Assembly (NCBI GenBank): GCA_965153355.1
Contig: OZ231127.1
Span: 75,764,001 to 75,828,000, forward strand
Length of the DNA stretch: 64,000 bases
DNA from: Flaccisagitta enflata
Lineage: Eukaryota; Chaetognatha; Sagittoidea; Aphragmophora
Reading direction: 5' to 3'
Shown here piece after piece: positions 25,931 through 35,944 of the stretch (its first letter is position 1; every line of letters begins with the position of its first letter). The notes under the pieces are model-generated. The model made no database searches, was not told the origin of the DNA, and saw only the letters and a program-made list of their open reading frames with translations. The translations under genes and the position numbers were made by a program.

Positions 25931-26365
25931 CAAGGCCAACACCTATAAGTCGCGTGCGAGACTTACAGACAAAGAGTGACTTAGAATGACTTAGAATGAC
26001 TTTCAATGACTTAGAATGACCTAAAATGACCAAAATTGACTTAAAATGACTAAAAAAACAAAAAACCAAAAATAACTTAAAATAACTTAAAATGACTTAA
26101 AATGACTTAAAATGACTTAGACTGACTCAAAATGACTTAGAATAACTATAAATGACTTAAAATGACTTAAAATGACCTAAGAGTTGACGTTATAGTACAA
26201 AAAAGTAAAGTGTGACGGACGGACGGACGGACGGACGGACGGACGGACGGACGGACGGACCGACGGACGGACGGACGGACGGACGGACGGACCGACGGAC
26301 GGACCGACGGACGGACGGACGGACCGACAAAGCGGGTTGTAGAGTCGCGTGCACGCGACTAAAAA
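25931..26365 (+). mobile_element. B-type element (B2), fullest copy
   Basis: It starts CAAGGCCAACACCTATAAGT then CGCGTGCGAGACTTA. The centre has about 20 units of AATGACTTAA at 25975-26185. AAAAAAGTAAAGTGTGACGG opens a GGAC run of about 30 units (26213-26330). The end is GTAGAGTCGCGTG then CACGCGACTAAAAAA, with the 18-bp palindrome AGTCGCGTGCACGCGACT perfect. The GGAC run gives the ORF-like DGRT repeat, which is an artefact. Confidence 0.85.
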
Positions 26366-26555
26366 AGGTCATAAATCATTTCAGGTTCGATTTCTCTAAA
26401 ATGAATTGTAAATTCAAAATTGAAAGGAACAAGGCCTATACCTTACAAGTCGCGTGCGGTCATTGATTTATTATCAACAAAATTGACACTTTTTTATACT
26501 TAACGCTTTTGCAAAAAAAAACCTTATAACCTAATGAGTTCATAATATAATGACT

Positions 26556-27172
26556 TCAGACGGCGAGCATCTGACGGCAAGATTTAGTGTGTCAACGGGG
26601 GTAAAAAAAGAAAATTCTATGAGAGTAAAAACAAGAAAAAACATAAAACTAATCATTGAGGTATATCCTAGTAAATATTTTATTGCAAAATTTGCATCCA
26701 AATAGTAAAAAAGAACAAGTAAAGCTAACATTAACTGATTATTTCTACTTAAAAATATTCAAAATTCCATAATTTGTTCACTGATAGGAGGCTTGTCAAA
26801 ATTATAACTTTGCATGGAAAATGAAAAAACTCAAAAATGAAGAACATAGCCCCCTTCCAAACTTGATTATGGAGGGGGCTATGTTCTTAGAAATGCAAAA
26901 TTTTTCTGCATTTGTGTGTCTTATAATTTTGACAGCAGTAATGAGATAAAAAATGTAAGCACAATTTTCTTAAAAATCCTTTTTTCCTTCGCTTTTCTCA
27001 TATGAATTGCTGATTTAAAGGTTCATTTGAGGTCAGCTTACGGCAGAGACATACACATTGAGTATTTCTGGAGACAATTTGTCTCATGAAAATATCTGCT
27101 GCATTATTTATTCAACTATAGTTGAGAAAATGGGGTGAAACACTAAATGTTGACATCAATTGCTCGCCGTCT
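26556..27172. mobile_element. Non-autonomous element inserted in B6
   Basis: The ends TCAGACGGCGAGCA and TGCTCGCCGTCT are inverted (12 bp perfect) and flanked by TAATGACT at 26548-26555 and 27173-27180. An 8-bp duplication fits hAT-like transposition. Because the target is an array of TGACTTA units, the match could partly be pre-existing. The interior contains foldback F2 and no transposase. Confidence 0.55.
26796..26934. repeat. Foldback sequence F2
   Basis: TTGTCAAAATTATAA and GAACATAGCCCCCTTCC are mirrored by GGAGGGGGCTATGTTC and TTATAATTTTGACA around a ~10-base loop. The phrase TTAGAAATGCAAAATTTT is shared with F1. Confidence 0.75.
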
Positions 27173-27356
27173 TAATGACTATGAGACTAAATGACCAAAG
27201 GACTTAAAGACAAAAGACTAAAAAAACTAAAGGCAGGAGCAATAATGCAATAGAGGCCCAAAATTGCCAAAACGGCGACCGACCGACCGACCGACCGAGC
27301 GACCGACCGACCAACTGAACGACCCACAGTGAGTCGCGTTGCACGCTACTAAAAAA

Positions 27357-27715
27357 CTGGCACAATTGAATGAAGAAATTACCTTCATGCTCAATGACAA
27401 TGGATCATCTTCGTAGCTTCACTCATTCAGTCACAAAATTAATTGGTCGGTCCGTGCGGTCGCACATCCAACGGTTTTGACAATGATGTTTTAACCTTAA
27501 GACGTCTTTCAGCTTTTCGGTGCTCAAGTACTGTTTATGAGTCTCCTTGCCCTTCCCTTGAGTCAAGTTCCTTGACTGGCCTTCTATTTCTATGTTTCTG
27601 TCCACCCGGCTGTTTTCTCGATCAGGATGTATATGCCATCCAGCCCTACTGCATGATGCTTTTTTTTTTTCAATCTTGATTTAATATATTATGTTTAACC
27701 CGCAAATTTTCTACG
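27357..27715. other. Spacer, no gene seen
   Basis: Unique sequence with two opposed short ORFs and no domain. Confidence 0.5.
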
Positions 27716-27910
27716 TCGTTTTCGTCTTTTTTTCGTCTTTTTCTTCCTTTTCTTTTTCTTCCTCATCTTCTTTTCTATTTTTTTTTTTTTGCGTTTTTTT
27801 GATCTTCATCTCCTCTTTCTTCTTCTTCTTCTTCTTCTTCTTCTCCTTCTTCTTCTTCTTCTTCTTCTTCTTCTTCTTCTTCTTCGTCTTATTCTTCTTC
27901 TTCTACTTTT
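27716..27910. repeat. (CTT)n / T-rich pyrimidine tract
   Basis: TTTTCGTC-type units pass into nearly pure CTT at about 27815-27905. Confidence 0.93.
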
Positions 27911-27966
27911 TTCACTTTTCCTTACCATTTTTTATCAATTTTTTGACTTGGTCAGATCTTAGCCAT

Positions 27967-27967
<1 letters not shown>

Positions 27968-28029
<62 letters not shown>

Positions 28030-28052
28030 TCTCTCTCTCTCTCTCTCTCTCT
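27968..28052. repeat. Compound (GT)n-(CT)n
   Basis: About 60 bases of GT followed directly by about 24 of CT. Confidence 0.96.
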
Positions 28053-28608
28053 GGTATGGGAAAGCTGAAAAAATAGATTTTGAAAAAGTTTATTCCGATG
28101 AGTTGAGTGAAGCCATGACTGTTATCAATGTGATACTTGCTGTTTGGGATATGGAACATGGAAAAATACTATAAAACGAGGTGATAACTAAAGGGTGGGC
28201 TCTGTAAAAATGGGATTTGGTACTATACTTTGAATTCAGTATGAGGATATATGGATGGAGACTGTGATCAGTGTGATGTGGGCTAATGCGCAGGAGCTTT
28301 GGAGCAAAACTTTCTCCAAATTCCATAATGGACAGAAAAGTGAATGAGCTGTCGATTGATGGACCAAATGAAGGACGGACGAACGCACTAAAAGACCGAC
28401 AGAGCGAAGGTCGACCGATGGAATGATCAACAATAGTATTAAGCTGTATCGTTACGTGCACTAGAAACGTGACTTTTATTGTTAGTGGAATTAAGGTAGA
28501 GATGATGGAAGAACTAAGAGTCGTGTTGGAACCAATGTGGATTGTGGGATCGCGGAATCCAGCCAACCACGCACACAAACATCCTCACCAGGATTGTTTT
28601 GTCAACAA
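28053..28608. other. Spacer, no gene seen
   Basis: Unique sequence. GATGGACCAAATGAAGGACG then GACGAACG near 28366 resembles the middle of A/C-type copies without ends. Confidence 0.45.
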
Positions 28609-28642
28609 AGAGAGAGAGAGAGAAAGAGAGAGAAAGAGAGAA

Positions 28643-28735
<93 letters not shown>
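28609..28735. repeat. (GA)n microsatellite
   Basis: GA with AAAG interruptions in the first third, then pure. Confidence 0.97.
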
Positions 28736-28737
<2 letters not shown>

Positions 28738-29193
28738 CTGTCATTTCCTTTCAGAGGAATGAAAGCAGAGAATCACGAGAACCTCAAAAAACGGAAAAAA
28801 AGAGAAAAACACAGCAATAAAGGGAAAAAGGGAATGAAAAAAAGAAAGGAAAAAAAAAAGGAAAATAGGGGAGAGGATATCAGGAAAAGAAAAAAAAACA
28901 TGGATATTGCAGCATGGGAAATAAAAGGAAGAAAGTCTAAGGCTTAAGCGTCTAAAACCCCATCCACATTCTAAAACACACTAAAGAAAACAAATCAAAC
29001 AAAAGCAAATAAAAGAAAGCAATAAGCAATACCAAAACAAAACAAAACAATTAGTAACTAATACAGGATAGGGGGATAACGATGCTGATCGTTTTCACTA
29101 TCTGGTACAAGTTGAGAAAAATAGAAAAAAAGAGTCATATTGAAAGAAGGGTTAAAATATGAAAAATTCAGTCGCACTCTTTTCCTCTCTCTT
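28736..29193. other. A-rich spacer, no gene seen
   Basis: A/G-rich low-complexity sequence to about 28930, then AAAC/AAAG-rich text. The ORFs that run out of the GA array are artefacts. Confidence 0.5.
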
Positions 29194-29601
29194 TTATAGT
29201 GCTACGCGACTCTAGGCCGTGCGTCCGTCCAACCGTTGGTCTGTCTGTCCATCCGTTGGTCCGTCAAACTTTGCTTTTTTTATTACTTTAAGTCAGTTTT
29301 AGTCATTTTAGGTCATTTTTAGTTATTCTAAATCATTCTAAGTCATTCTAGGTCATTCTGGGTCATTCTCAATCATTCTAAGTCATTCTAGGTCATTCTG
29401 GGTCATTACAAGTCATTTTAAGTCATTTTAGGTTATATTACGTCACTAAAGTCAATTTGGTCAATTTGGTCATTTAAGTCATTTGGTTTCATTTTTTGTC
29501 TTTTTAAGCCACTTTAAGTCATCTTGAGTCATTTAAAGTCAATTTGAGTCATCCTAAGTTATTTATGTCCCGCACGCGACTTATGGGTGTTGGCCTTATT
29601 T
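29194..29601 (-). mobile_element. B-type element (B3)
   Basis: On the minus strand it runs from AAATAAGGCCAACACCCATA then AGTCGCGTGCGGGAC through a long array of AATGACTTAA-like units (about 29290-29570) to AAAGTTTGACGGACCAACGG and a shortened hairpin end CTAGAGTCGCGTAGCACTA. The end hairpin is damaged: the 3' stem arm has lost its CGCG. Confidence 0.75.
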
Positions 29602-30189
29602 GTAGCACAGCGACTATTCAAGGCATGATCCAGGTCCATGCTCGCAGAAGGAAGGTTGAATTTTTTTGAAACGAAGAAAATTAAAAATCTTCACAAAGAA
29701 ATGGAAGAGAGACTGAATCCCACGTCTAGAAGGGAAGGGGTTTTCAGATAAAAAGAGGAATAAAATAAGGCCGGAGTGATACGGTAATCTTATGGGTATG
29801 CAGAGGCAGTGGAACATGCGGGCAAGTATAGTGGAATTGCCAGAAAAACTCTGTGTGTTGTCAAAAATGCCATGAAACAAACATCAAACCGACAAACCGA
29901 CGAACTGATCATCAAACCGATGAACCGATGAACCGACGAAGCAATAAACGGACAAACCGACAGACTAATGAACCAAAACCAATTCTCATACCATCACGTT
30001 GAACGTGGCTGAAAAAGGAGAGAATTTAAAACAAAACTACTTTCAAATATGTGACTTTTCATTCCTTTTCTTCCCATCAAAAACATTCACGCTTAAAAAC
30101 GACTAAAAAAGAGAGGCAAAGAAATCTAATTTCTGCTTTGGGTCTTTCTTTTCTTTTTTTTGGTGGCTAATTGCGACTTTAAATTGCAA
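29602..30189. other. Spacer with a degenerate 8-12-bp ACCGACAA repeat
   Basis: At 29885-29985 phrases AAACCGACAA, AAACCGATGAACCGATGAAC and ACCGACGAAG repeat loosely. The remainder is unique. Confidence 0.5.
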
Positions 30190-30800
30190 ACGAAGCAAGA
30201 GCCAAAGAACGAGTCAAAGCCAGAGCCAGAGCCGAAGCTTTGAGTGAGTTAGAATTGCAAGCAAAGCCAGAGCCAGAGTCTAAGCCAGAGCCAGAGCCGA
30301 GGCTGCAGGCAAAGTCAAGGCCAAAGCCCAAGCCTGAGTCAGAGCCACAACTCCAGCCAGACCAGGAGTCAGAGTTAGAGGAAAAGCCAGAGACATAAAC
30401 AGAGCCAGAATCAAGGCCAGAGTCAAAGCCAGAGGCAGAGCAATTTGCGACCTAAAATTGCGAGGCAAGTGAATGCTTGACTCAAAGCCAGCAGTAGATC
30501 CAAAGTAGATCCAAGCCAAAGCCAAAGCCATAGCCATAGCCATAGCCATAGCCAAGGCCAAGGCCAAGACCATAGCCAAAGCCAAAGCCAAAGCCAGAGT
30601 CAGAGTAAGAGCAAGTTGCAAGACTTAAAATTGCAAGCCAAGTGAGTGCTTAAGTCTAAGCCAGGAGAGCAGAGCAGAGCCAGCAGAGTAGAGCCAAAGC
30701 CAAAGCCAAAGCCAAAGCCAAAGCCAAAGCCAAAGCCAAAGCCAAAGCCAAAGCCAAAGCCAAGGCCAAGGCCATAACCAAAGTCAGAGTCAGAGCAAGA
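30190..30800. repeat. Hexanucleotide (AGCCAA / AGCCAG)n array
   Basis: Three blocks (about 30198-30440, 30505-30605, 30690-30770) of AGCCAA and AGCCAG, separated by similar spacers. Each spacer holds AAATTGC(A)AG and a GTGAGTGCTTAA/GTGAATGCTTGA phrase, which gives a higher-order unit of roughly 200 bp. On the minus strand it codes Leu/Ala runs, which are incidental. Confidence 0.85.
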
Positions 30801-30839
30801 CTAAATTGCGTTTAAAAGTTGCATGTGAGCCCGAGTTGA

Positions 30840-31080
30840 AATGGAGTCCAAGGGCAATATGTGGTCAGCAGTACCCTATGCCCAGCTATGCAAGGTTGTG
30901 ACAGTAAGTATGAGGAAGCAGCTTCGACCAGCGGCCGCAAAGGGAACGACGTTTTGTGGCCTGAGAGGGCTGATTGGAGGCCTGAGAGAGTTGATTTGGG
31001 GCCTGAGAAGGCTAATGAAAGGGGTAATAGTCGCAAAAGTGTTAGATGGACAGCGGTACCCGTTGCCCCTATGTGAGTAA
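30840..31080 (+). mobile_element. G-type element, short and decayed (G2)
   Basis: The outer segment GTCCAAGGGCAATATGTGGT then CAGCAGTACCC starts it. A remnant of the GC end (GCGGCCGCAAAGGGA) and three minisatellite units (GGCCTGAGAGGGCTGATTGG and variants) follow. The next outer segment (AATAGTCGCAAAAGTGTTAG then ATGGACAGCGGTACCCG) belongs to G3. Confidence 0.6.
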
Positions 31081-31102
31081 ATGTGAAAGTGAGTTGGTGA
31101 GA

Positions 31103-31700
31103 GGGGCAGCGGCCCCGAAGGGGCCGATGACCTATGCTTTGTAAGTTCTGACGCTCTAGGCTTGAATTTGAGCCATGAGGCTGTGATTTGAGTCATGACA
31201 CTGTGATTTGAGCCTCGAGGGGATGATTTAGGCTCAAGGCTGTGATTTGAGCCTCAAGTCTGTGATTTGATCGAAGACGCTGGGATTTGTGGCTTGAGGC
31301 TGGGATATGAGGCTTTAGGCTGGGATTTGAGGCTTTAGGCTGGGATTTGAGCCTCAAGGCTGAAAGGTGAGCCTCAAGGCTGGAATGTGAGCCTCCAGGC
31401 TGGATTGTGAGCCTCCAGGCTGGAATGTGAGCCTCAAAGCTGGGATGTGAGCCTCGAGGGTGTGGGATGTCAGCCTCAAGGCTGGAATATCAGCCTCGAG
31501 CCTGGGATTTCAGCCTCAAGCCTGGGATTTGAGCCTTGAGGTTGGGATTTGAGCCTTGAGGCTGGGATTTGGGCCTCAAGGCTGGGATTTGAGCCTCAAG
31601 ACTAGGATATAGGCTTCGAAGGGGGTGGACGTACGGAGAAGGAGGAGAAATTTGCCCTGTGTGAAAGCATAGGTCATCGGCCCCTTCGGGGCCGCTGCCC
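31103..31700 (+). mobile_element. G-type minisatellite-carrying element (G3)
   Basis: The ends are mirrored: GGGCAGCGGCCCCGAAGGGG then CCGATGACCTATGCTTT at the left, and AAAGCATAGGTCATCGGCCC then CTTCGGGGCCGCTGCCC at the right. The core (about 31150-31620) is some two dozen units of a 20-bp repeat near GAGCCTCAAGGCTGGGATTT, itself centred on the palindrome GCCTC(A/G)AGGC. An asymmetric outer segment stands before the left end (31024-31070). Confidence 0.85.
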
Positions 31701-32259
<559 letters not shown>

Positions 32260-32525
32260 CGGACGCAGAATCGAGCCCTGCCGTAATTCTCCGGGCTCGC
32301 CATCAACATTTTTTTCTCTTTCTTTTAAAGGGGGGAAGTTTACGATGGGAGCATGGACTGTGAGGATAGACTACCAATTAGAATGAGGCAAACAGTGGAG
32401 CAAATGCAGAGTCGACTTGTAGGTGGTAAAATGGCGGATCAACAAGCAAAAGAGGAAAAAACAAAAAGGCAAAAATGAGCAGTAAAAAAAAAAACAGAAA
32501 GACGACGATACCAAAGAAAAGAGAA

Positions 32526-32822
32526 GAAAAGAAGAAGAAGAAGAAAAAGAAGAAGAAAAAGAAGAAGAAGAAGAAGAAGAAGAAGAAGAAGAAGAAGAAG
32601 AAGAAGAAGAAGAAGAAGAAGAAAAAGAAGAAGAAGAAGAAGAAGAAGAAGAAGAAGAAGAAGAAGAAGAAGAAGAAGAAGAAGAAGAAGAAGAAGAAGA
32701 AGAAGAAGAAGAAGAAGAAAAAGAAGAAGAAGAAGAAGAAGAAGAAGAAGAAGAAGAAGAAGAAGAAGAAGAAGAAGAAGAAGAAGAAGAAGAAGAAGAA
32801 GAAGAAGAAAAAGAAGAAGAAA
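32526..32822. repeat. ~300-bp (GAA)n array
   Basis: AAGAAG units with scattered AAA variants (for example near 32545, 32623, 32720, 32809). GAA/TTC repeats of this length are known to form triplex and to stall polymerases. The Lys, Phe and Ser homopolymer ORFs are artefacts. Confidence 0.97.
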
Positions 32823-33408
32823 TAAAAAGAAAAAGAAGACGAGGAAAAAGAAAATAAGAAAAAGACGTACACGAAGGAACTTTTGTGCGTATCAACTTTT
32901 GATTAAAAAGAAATTTTGAGGGATATTGTTCCTAAATCATTTAGGAACAATGTCATTCATAGTCGGGAAAAAAGTGTCAGTCAGGCTTCAACTTTTTGAC
33001 ATATTCGAGAAAAACAGGGTTTTCAGTTTCTTTTGCGGAAGTTGTGAATCTCCACTGACCAAATGGAACCTCCAATAAAATTTAAAGGATAAGTAAATTC
33101 GATAATTATCTTTCATTTGGTGCCAAGCAGAGAGATAGTCCGTCTCGTGCTTTGGGGCGTGTCAAAACGGCCATTTATGAAGCTAGTGACACAGAAAATA
33201 TGTCATTAACCCATGAAAAATATCGTTATGACACGGCCATTAAGGGCCGTAACAAAACAATCCTTTTTTGCTGTTACAACACTCATGGCATGCCGCAGTT
33301 TTGAAACATTTTTTTTTGGGCTTAAAAACACGCGTTTCATACAGTTGACATACCAATGCTAAAAAACTAAATGTAGCTACTATTTTCTTGTATCAAAAGG
33401 CCCACTTT
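32823..33408. other. AT-rich spacer with one strong hairpin
   Basis: At 32925-32951 ATTGTTCCTAAAT is mirrored by ATTTAGGAACAAT around one C. Near 33220-33250 GACACGGCCATTAAGGGCCG forms a weaker one. No gene recognised. Confidence 0.6.
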
Positions 33409-33681
33409 TTGCGTTTCTGAAACGCATAAATGTTAAGTTATGCAACGACAGCATTTAGTGTTTCAGAAACCCCCTTTTTGGCGTTTCAGAAACGGCACTT
33501 TTGGTATTTTAGAATCACCATTTTTGGTGTTTCATTAACACCATTTTTAGCGTTTTATTTACGCCATTTTTGGCGTTTCAGAAACGCCATTTTTGGCGTT
33601 TCAGAAACGCCATTTTTAGCATTTCTGAAACGCCATTTTTGGCATTTCAGAAACGCCATTTTTGGCATTTCATAAACACCA
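33409..33681. repeat. Palindromic ~23-bp minisatellite
   Basis: About ten units of GCGTTTCAGAAACGCC followed by ATTTTTG. Each unit holds the 15-base palindrome GCGTTTC-A-GAAACGC. The central units (about 33555-33625) are perfect and outer ones keep paired changes (for example GTGTTTCATTAACACC). Every unit can form a hairpin on either strand. Confidence 0.85.
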
Positions 33682-33798
33682 AAATGTGAAGGAAGGAAAC
33701 ACCACTTATTAGCGTTTGGTAAATGCAAAAAAAGATTGTTCTTGAAGCGCTCATTCTTGTATTGTTAGAAAAATGCTTTGTTTTGACCAAGCAAAAAA

Positions 33799-33895
33799 AC
33801 AAAGCTGGATACGCAGCCAATACATGTTGCAGACAAGTGGGCAGGAGCGGAAATGCTTGTTATTTCCTAGAGTCGCGTAGCATGCAACTGAAAAC
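33799..33895 (+). mobile_element. C-type short element, internally shortened (C3)
   Basis: CAAAGCTGGATACGCAGCC, then GTGGGCAGGAGCGG, then AGAGTCGCGTAGCATGCAAC and TGAAAA. Both end modules are present but the GGAC-rich middle is gone. Confidence 0.6.
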
Positions 33896-33949
33896 CACTA
33901 GCATACTCAAGAGGAGGAAGGCGATGAATCCTTATTTTGCTTAAGAATA

Positions 33950-34060
33950 AGGCCAGAGACACGGCTACCTAGTTGCCTGCTGGTGGGCAGGGGCAGCAAT
34001 AAACAAGTCATCCAATGATTGCATATGATCAGCGGTACCCAATTCCCAATATTCTATTGT
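33950..34060 (+). mobile_element. C-type left module followed by a G outer segment
   Basis: AATAAGGCCAGAGACACGGC then TGGTGGGCAGGGGCAG, ending in AACAAGTCATCCAATGATTG then CATATGATCAGCGGTACCC. The second part is the outer segment seen beside G4 and G7, here without a G body. Confidence 0.55.
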
Positions 34061-34139
34061 CAATCAAATAATAAATCTAGCAATGACTGCATGTAAATGT
34101 AGCTTCCATCAAGGACCGTTTCATAAGTCCAATTAACAG

Positions 34140-34265
34140 ACGTTACGTAACTGTTGGTATGCCTGCGTTTCGTAACGCCAAAAAACACACTTTATGAAAC
34201 CTCCAAGTGTGTCACTAAGGCGTTTTTAGGTCGTTACGTAACGCAGGCATACCAACAGTTACAAC
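34140..34265. repeat. ~120-bp palindrome
   Basis: GTTACGTAACTGTTGGTATG, CCTGCGTTTCGTAACGCC and AACACACTT are mirrored by AAGTGTGTC, GGCGTTTTTAGG, GTTACGTAACGCAGG and CATACCAACAGTTAC around a ~14-base loop. Confidence 0.85.
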
Positions 34266-34439
34266 ACACTGAACAACACAAGTGTTGTAACGCTATGTTG
34301 GCACGCGGCAAATTACCTGGAAGCAGAATGCTCTTTGACAAATATTTTTCGCGCTATAATTTTTTGAATATTTATTTACGAAAAATTCGAATGGAATTTT
34401 TCTTTGATTTTTTATGATTTTGTATAGGATCAATAAAGG

Positions 34440-34900
34440 AGTGTATTTATGTTTACTTGAGCATGCTCATCTGTGAGGGCGTTTTTGAGCATTTGAGCTC
34501 ATTTTGCTCACTTAGCTCAGTCTATTCTTTCTGATTTCAAATACAATAAATGAATAAATATTTTCGTACTTGTTTAAGCAAGCAAATAGAAAAAACATGT
34601 CAGTGACCAGAGCTGCTCATCTGTGATGGCGTTTTTATGTATTCTAGCTCATTTAGCTCATTAAGCTTGCTCTTTTTGTCTGATCTTAAATAGGATAAAT
34701 AAAATAATGTTTTAACTTAAGCATGCAAATACAAGAAAGCATGTCAGTGAGCAAAGCAGGTTGCCTGGTTGAATCATTTTGAATTTTTAGCTCATCTAGC
34801 TCATTTGGCTCAGTCCTATTTTTCTCTGATTTTCAGTGCAATCAATACATATAATTGCTTTTGATTTGATCTAACAAATAAAAAAAAATTCAGTGACTGA
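34440..34900 (+). repeat. ~150-bp tandem repeat, three copies
   Basis: Each copy holds a GCTCATCTGTGA-like start, AGCTCATTT(A/G)GCTCA, TCTGATTT and an AAATAAA-rich end. Anchors TCTGATTTCAAATACAATAA (34528), TCTGATCTTAAATAGGATAA (34679) and TCTGATTTTCAGTGCAATCA (34827) give the period. The third copy is most diverged. Confidence 0.7.
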
Positions 34901-34930
34901 AGATAAAAGCATGGTGAAAAGTGACCAATT

Positions 34931-34974
34931 CTTACGACTTTTTTCCTCACGGCGACAGTCGCCATTACTGGTAT
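34931..34974 (+). repeat. Hairpin module J (copy 2)
   Basis: CTTACGACTTTTTTCC, then CGGCGACAGTCGCC (hairpin GGCGAC/GTCGCC overlapping) and ATTACTGGTAT, matching copy 1 at 7591. Confidence 0.55.
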
Positions 34975-35092
34975 GCAAGTTACGTAGATTTTTGTCGTAA
35001 TCTAATGAGAACTGATCTACATTTCAGACTAGGTATACAAGTAACGTAGATTTTTGTCGTAATCAAATGAGAACTAATCTACATTTCAGGCT
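34971..35092 (+). repeat. 62-bp tandem duplication
   Basis: GTATGCAAGTTACGTAGATT... is repeated as GTATACAAGTAACGTAGATT..., both continuing TTTGTCGTAATC and ATCTACATTTCAG. Few differences suggest a recent event. Confidence 0.88.
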
Positions 35093-35224
35093 TTCCCGGT
35101 GCATTTGAAATTCACAGAGGCGAGTTTCAAATGAGGTCTCACAAGAGCAAACAGGAGTCCCTCAGGCATAAATGGGGGTCTGGGGTCAAACGAGATATCC
35201 TGAAAGAAAGAAAAAAAAAAAGAA

Positions 35225-35402
35225 TGAAAAAAAGAATAAAACGCACACACACAAGCACACACGCAGTCACGTACTCACATACTCACATACTCACATGCAA
35301 CTGCAAGCGCAATTGTACACACGCACGTGCACGTATGCTCATGTTTGAGCACGCGCACACGCGCAAGCGCACACACGCGCTTGTACATGCACTCGCACGC
35401 GC
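35225..35402. repeat. Degenerate CA/CGCA-rich tract
   Basis: ACACACAAGCACACACGCAG and similar phrases with ACTCACAT repeats near 35274-35296. A decayed CA microsatellite. Confidence 0.8.
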
Positions 35403-35442
35403 AAAGAGGAAAATTCAATGGAAGGAAAATCCGATTGGGTCT

Positions 35443-35675
35443 GTTTACCTGATTGTTTGTAGCTGGAGATCATGGAGGTGTGTGACCTACTTCTTGATGC
35501 CTTCAATGGATCACTTGCCGCTGATGTTTTCAAAGTGCGTCCATGCGTGGGTATGCAAATTTGCCGATCAGTTTACCTGATTGTTTGTAGCAGGAGATCA
35601 TAGACTTTCTGCCTCATGGCTTCATTGGGTCACTAGAGGATGATTGTTAAAATGCGTTTGCATGCGTGGGTGTAC
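35443..35675 (+). repeat. 128-bp direct duplication
   Basis: GTTTACCTGATTGTTTGTAG starts both copies (35443 and 35571). They share GGAGATCAT, TTCA(A/T)TGG(A/G)TCACT and CATGCGTGGGT. The second copy is shorter. Confidence 0.75.
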
Positions 35676-35682
35676 AAAAAAA

Positions 35683-35875
35683 CAAGGCCGGATATACGGC
35701 TACCCCAGTCGCTTGCGGGTGGGCAGCGGCTGTATTTGAGGTCATTGGAGCATTGGAATTGGAGCAGTGACGCCATAAACCGCAAAAATGTAAAAAAGTA
35801 AAATATGACGGATGGACGGACAGACGGACGAACGAACAAAGTGCGGCGTAGAGCCGCATGGCACGCGACTAAAAA
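35683..35875 (+). mobile_element. C-type hairpin-ended element (C1)
   Basis: CAAGGCCGGATATACGGCTA, CAGTCGCTTGCGGGTGGGCA, a ~60-bp C-specific segment (ATTTGAGGTCATTGGAGCAT), AAAAGTAAAATATGACGGAT with a GGAC stretch, then GAGCCGCATGGCACGCGACT and AAAAA. Its middle and right modules match B, its left module matches A. Confidence 0.78.
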
Positions 35876-35944
35876 CGATTGGTATAAAAATGGAAAGGGA
35901 GAAAATTGACTGCCTGATTAACAAACGCACCAAACGAAGTTAAA

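Larger units (their letters stand above)
26430..27356 (+). mobile_element. B/A-hybrid element split by a later insertion (B6)
   Basis: The left end, CAAGGCCTATACCTTACAAG then TCGCGTGCGG, lies at 26430-26460. The right end, a CGAC run then GTGAGTCGCGTTGCACGCTA then CTAAAAAA, lies at 27260-27356. Between them sits a foreign segment at 26556-27172. Its right junction continues AATGACTATGAGACTAAATG, the 10-bp array of the B type. Confidence 0.65.

Noticed and set aside
25975-26185. Tandem AP-1-like sites (TGACTTA) as an enhancer
   Set aside because: The word departs from TGACTCA and is explained by the B-element array; no promoter or gene is near.
31103-31135. Intrinsic terminator (GC hairpin CGGCCCC-GAA-GGGGCCG)
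   Set aside because: There is no T-run after it, it occurs as inverted pairs at element ends, and the DNA is eukaryotic.
31103-31700. CRISPR-like array (regular ~20-bp repeats)
   Set aside because: Units are contiguous and degenerate with no unique spacers, and the array lies between inverted element ends in eukaryotic DNA.
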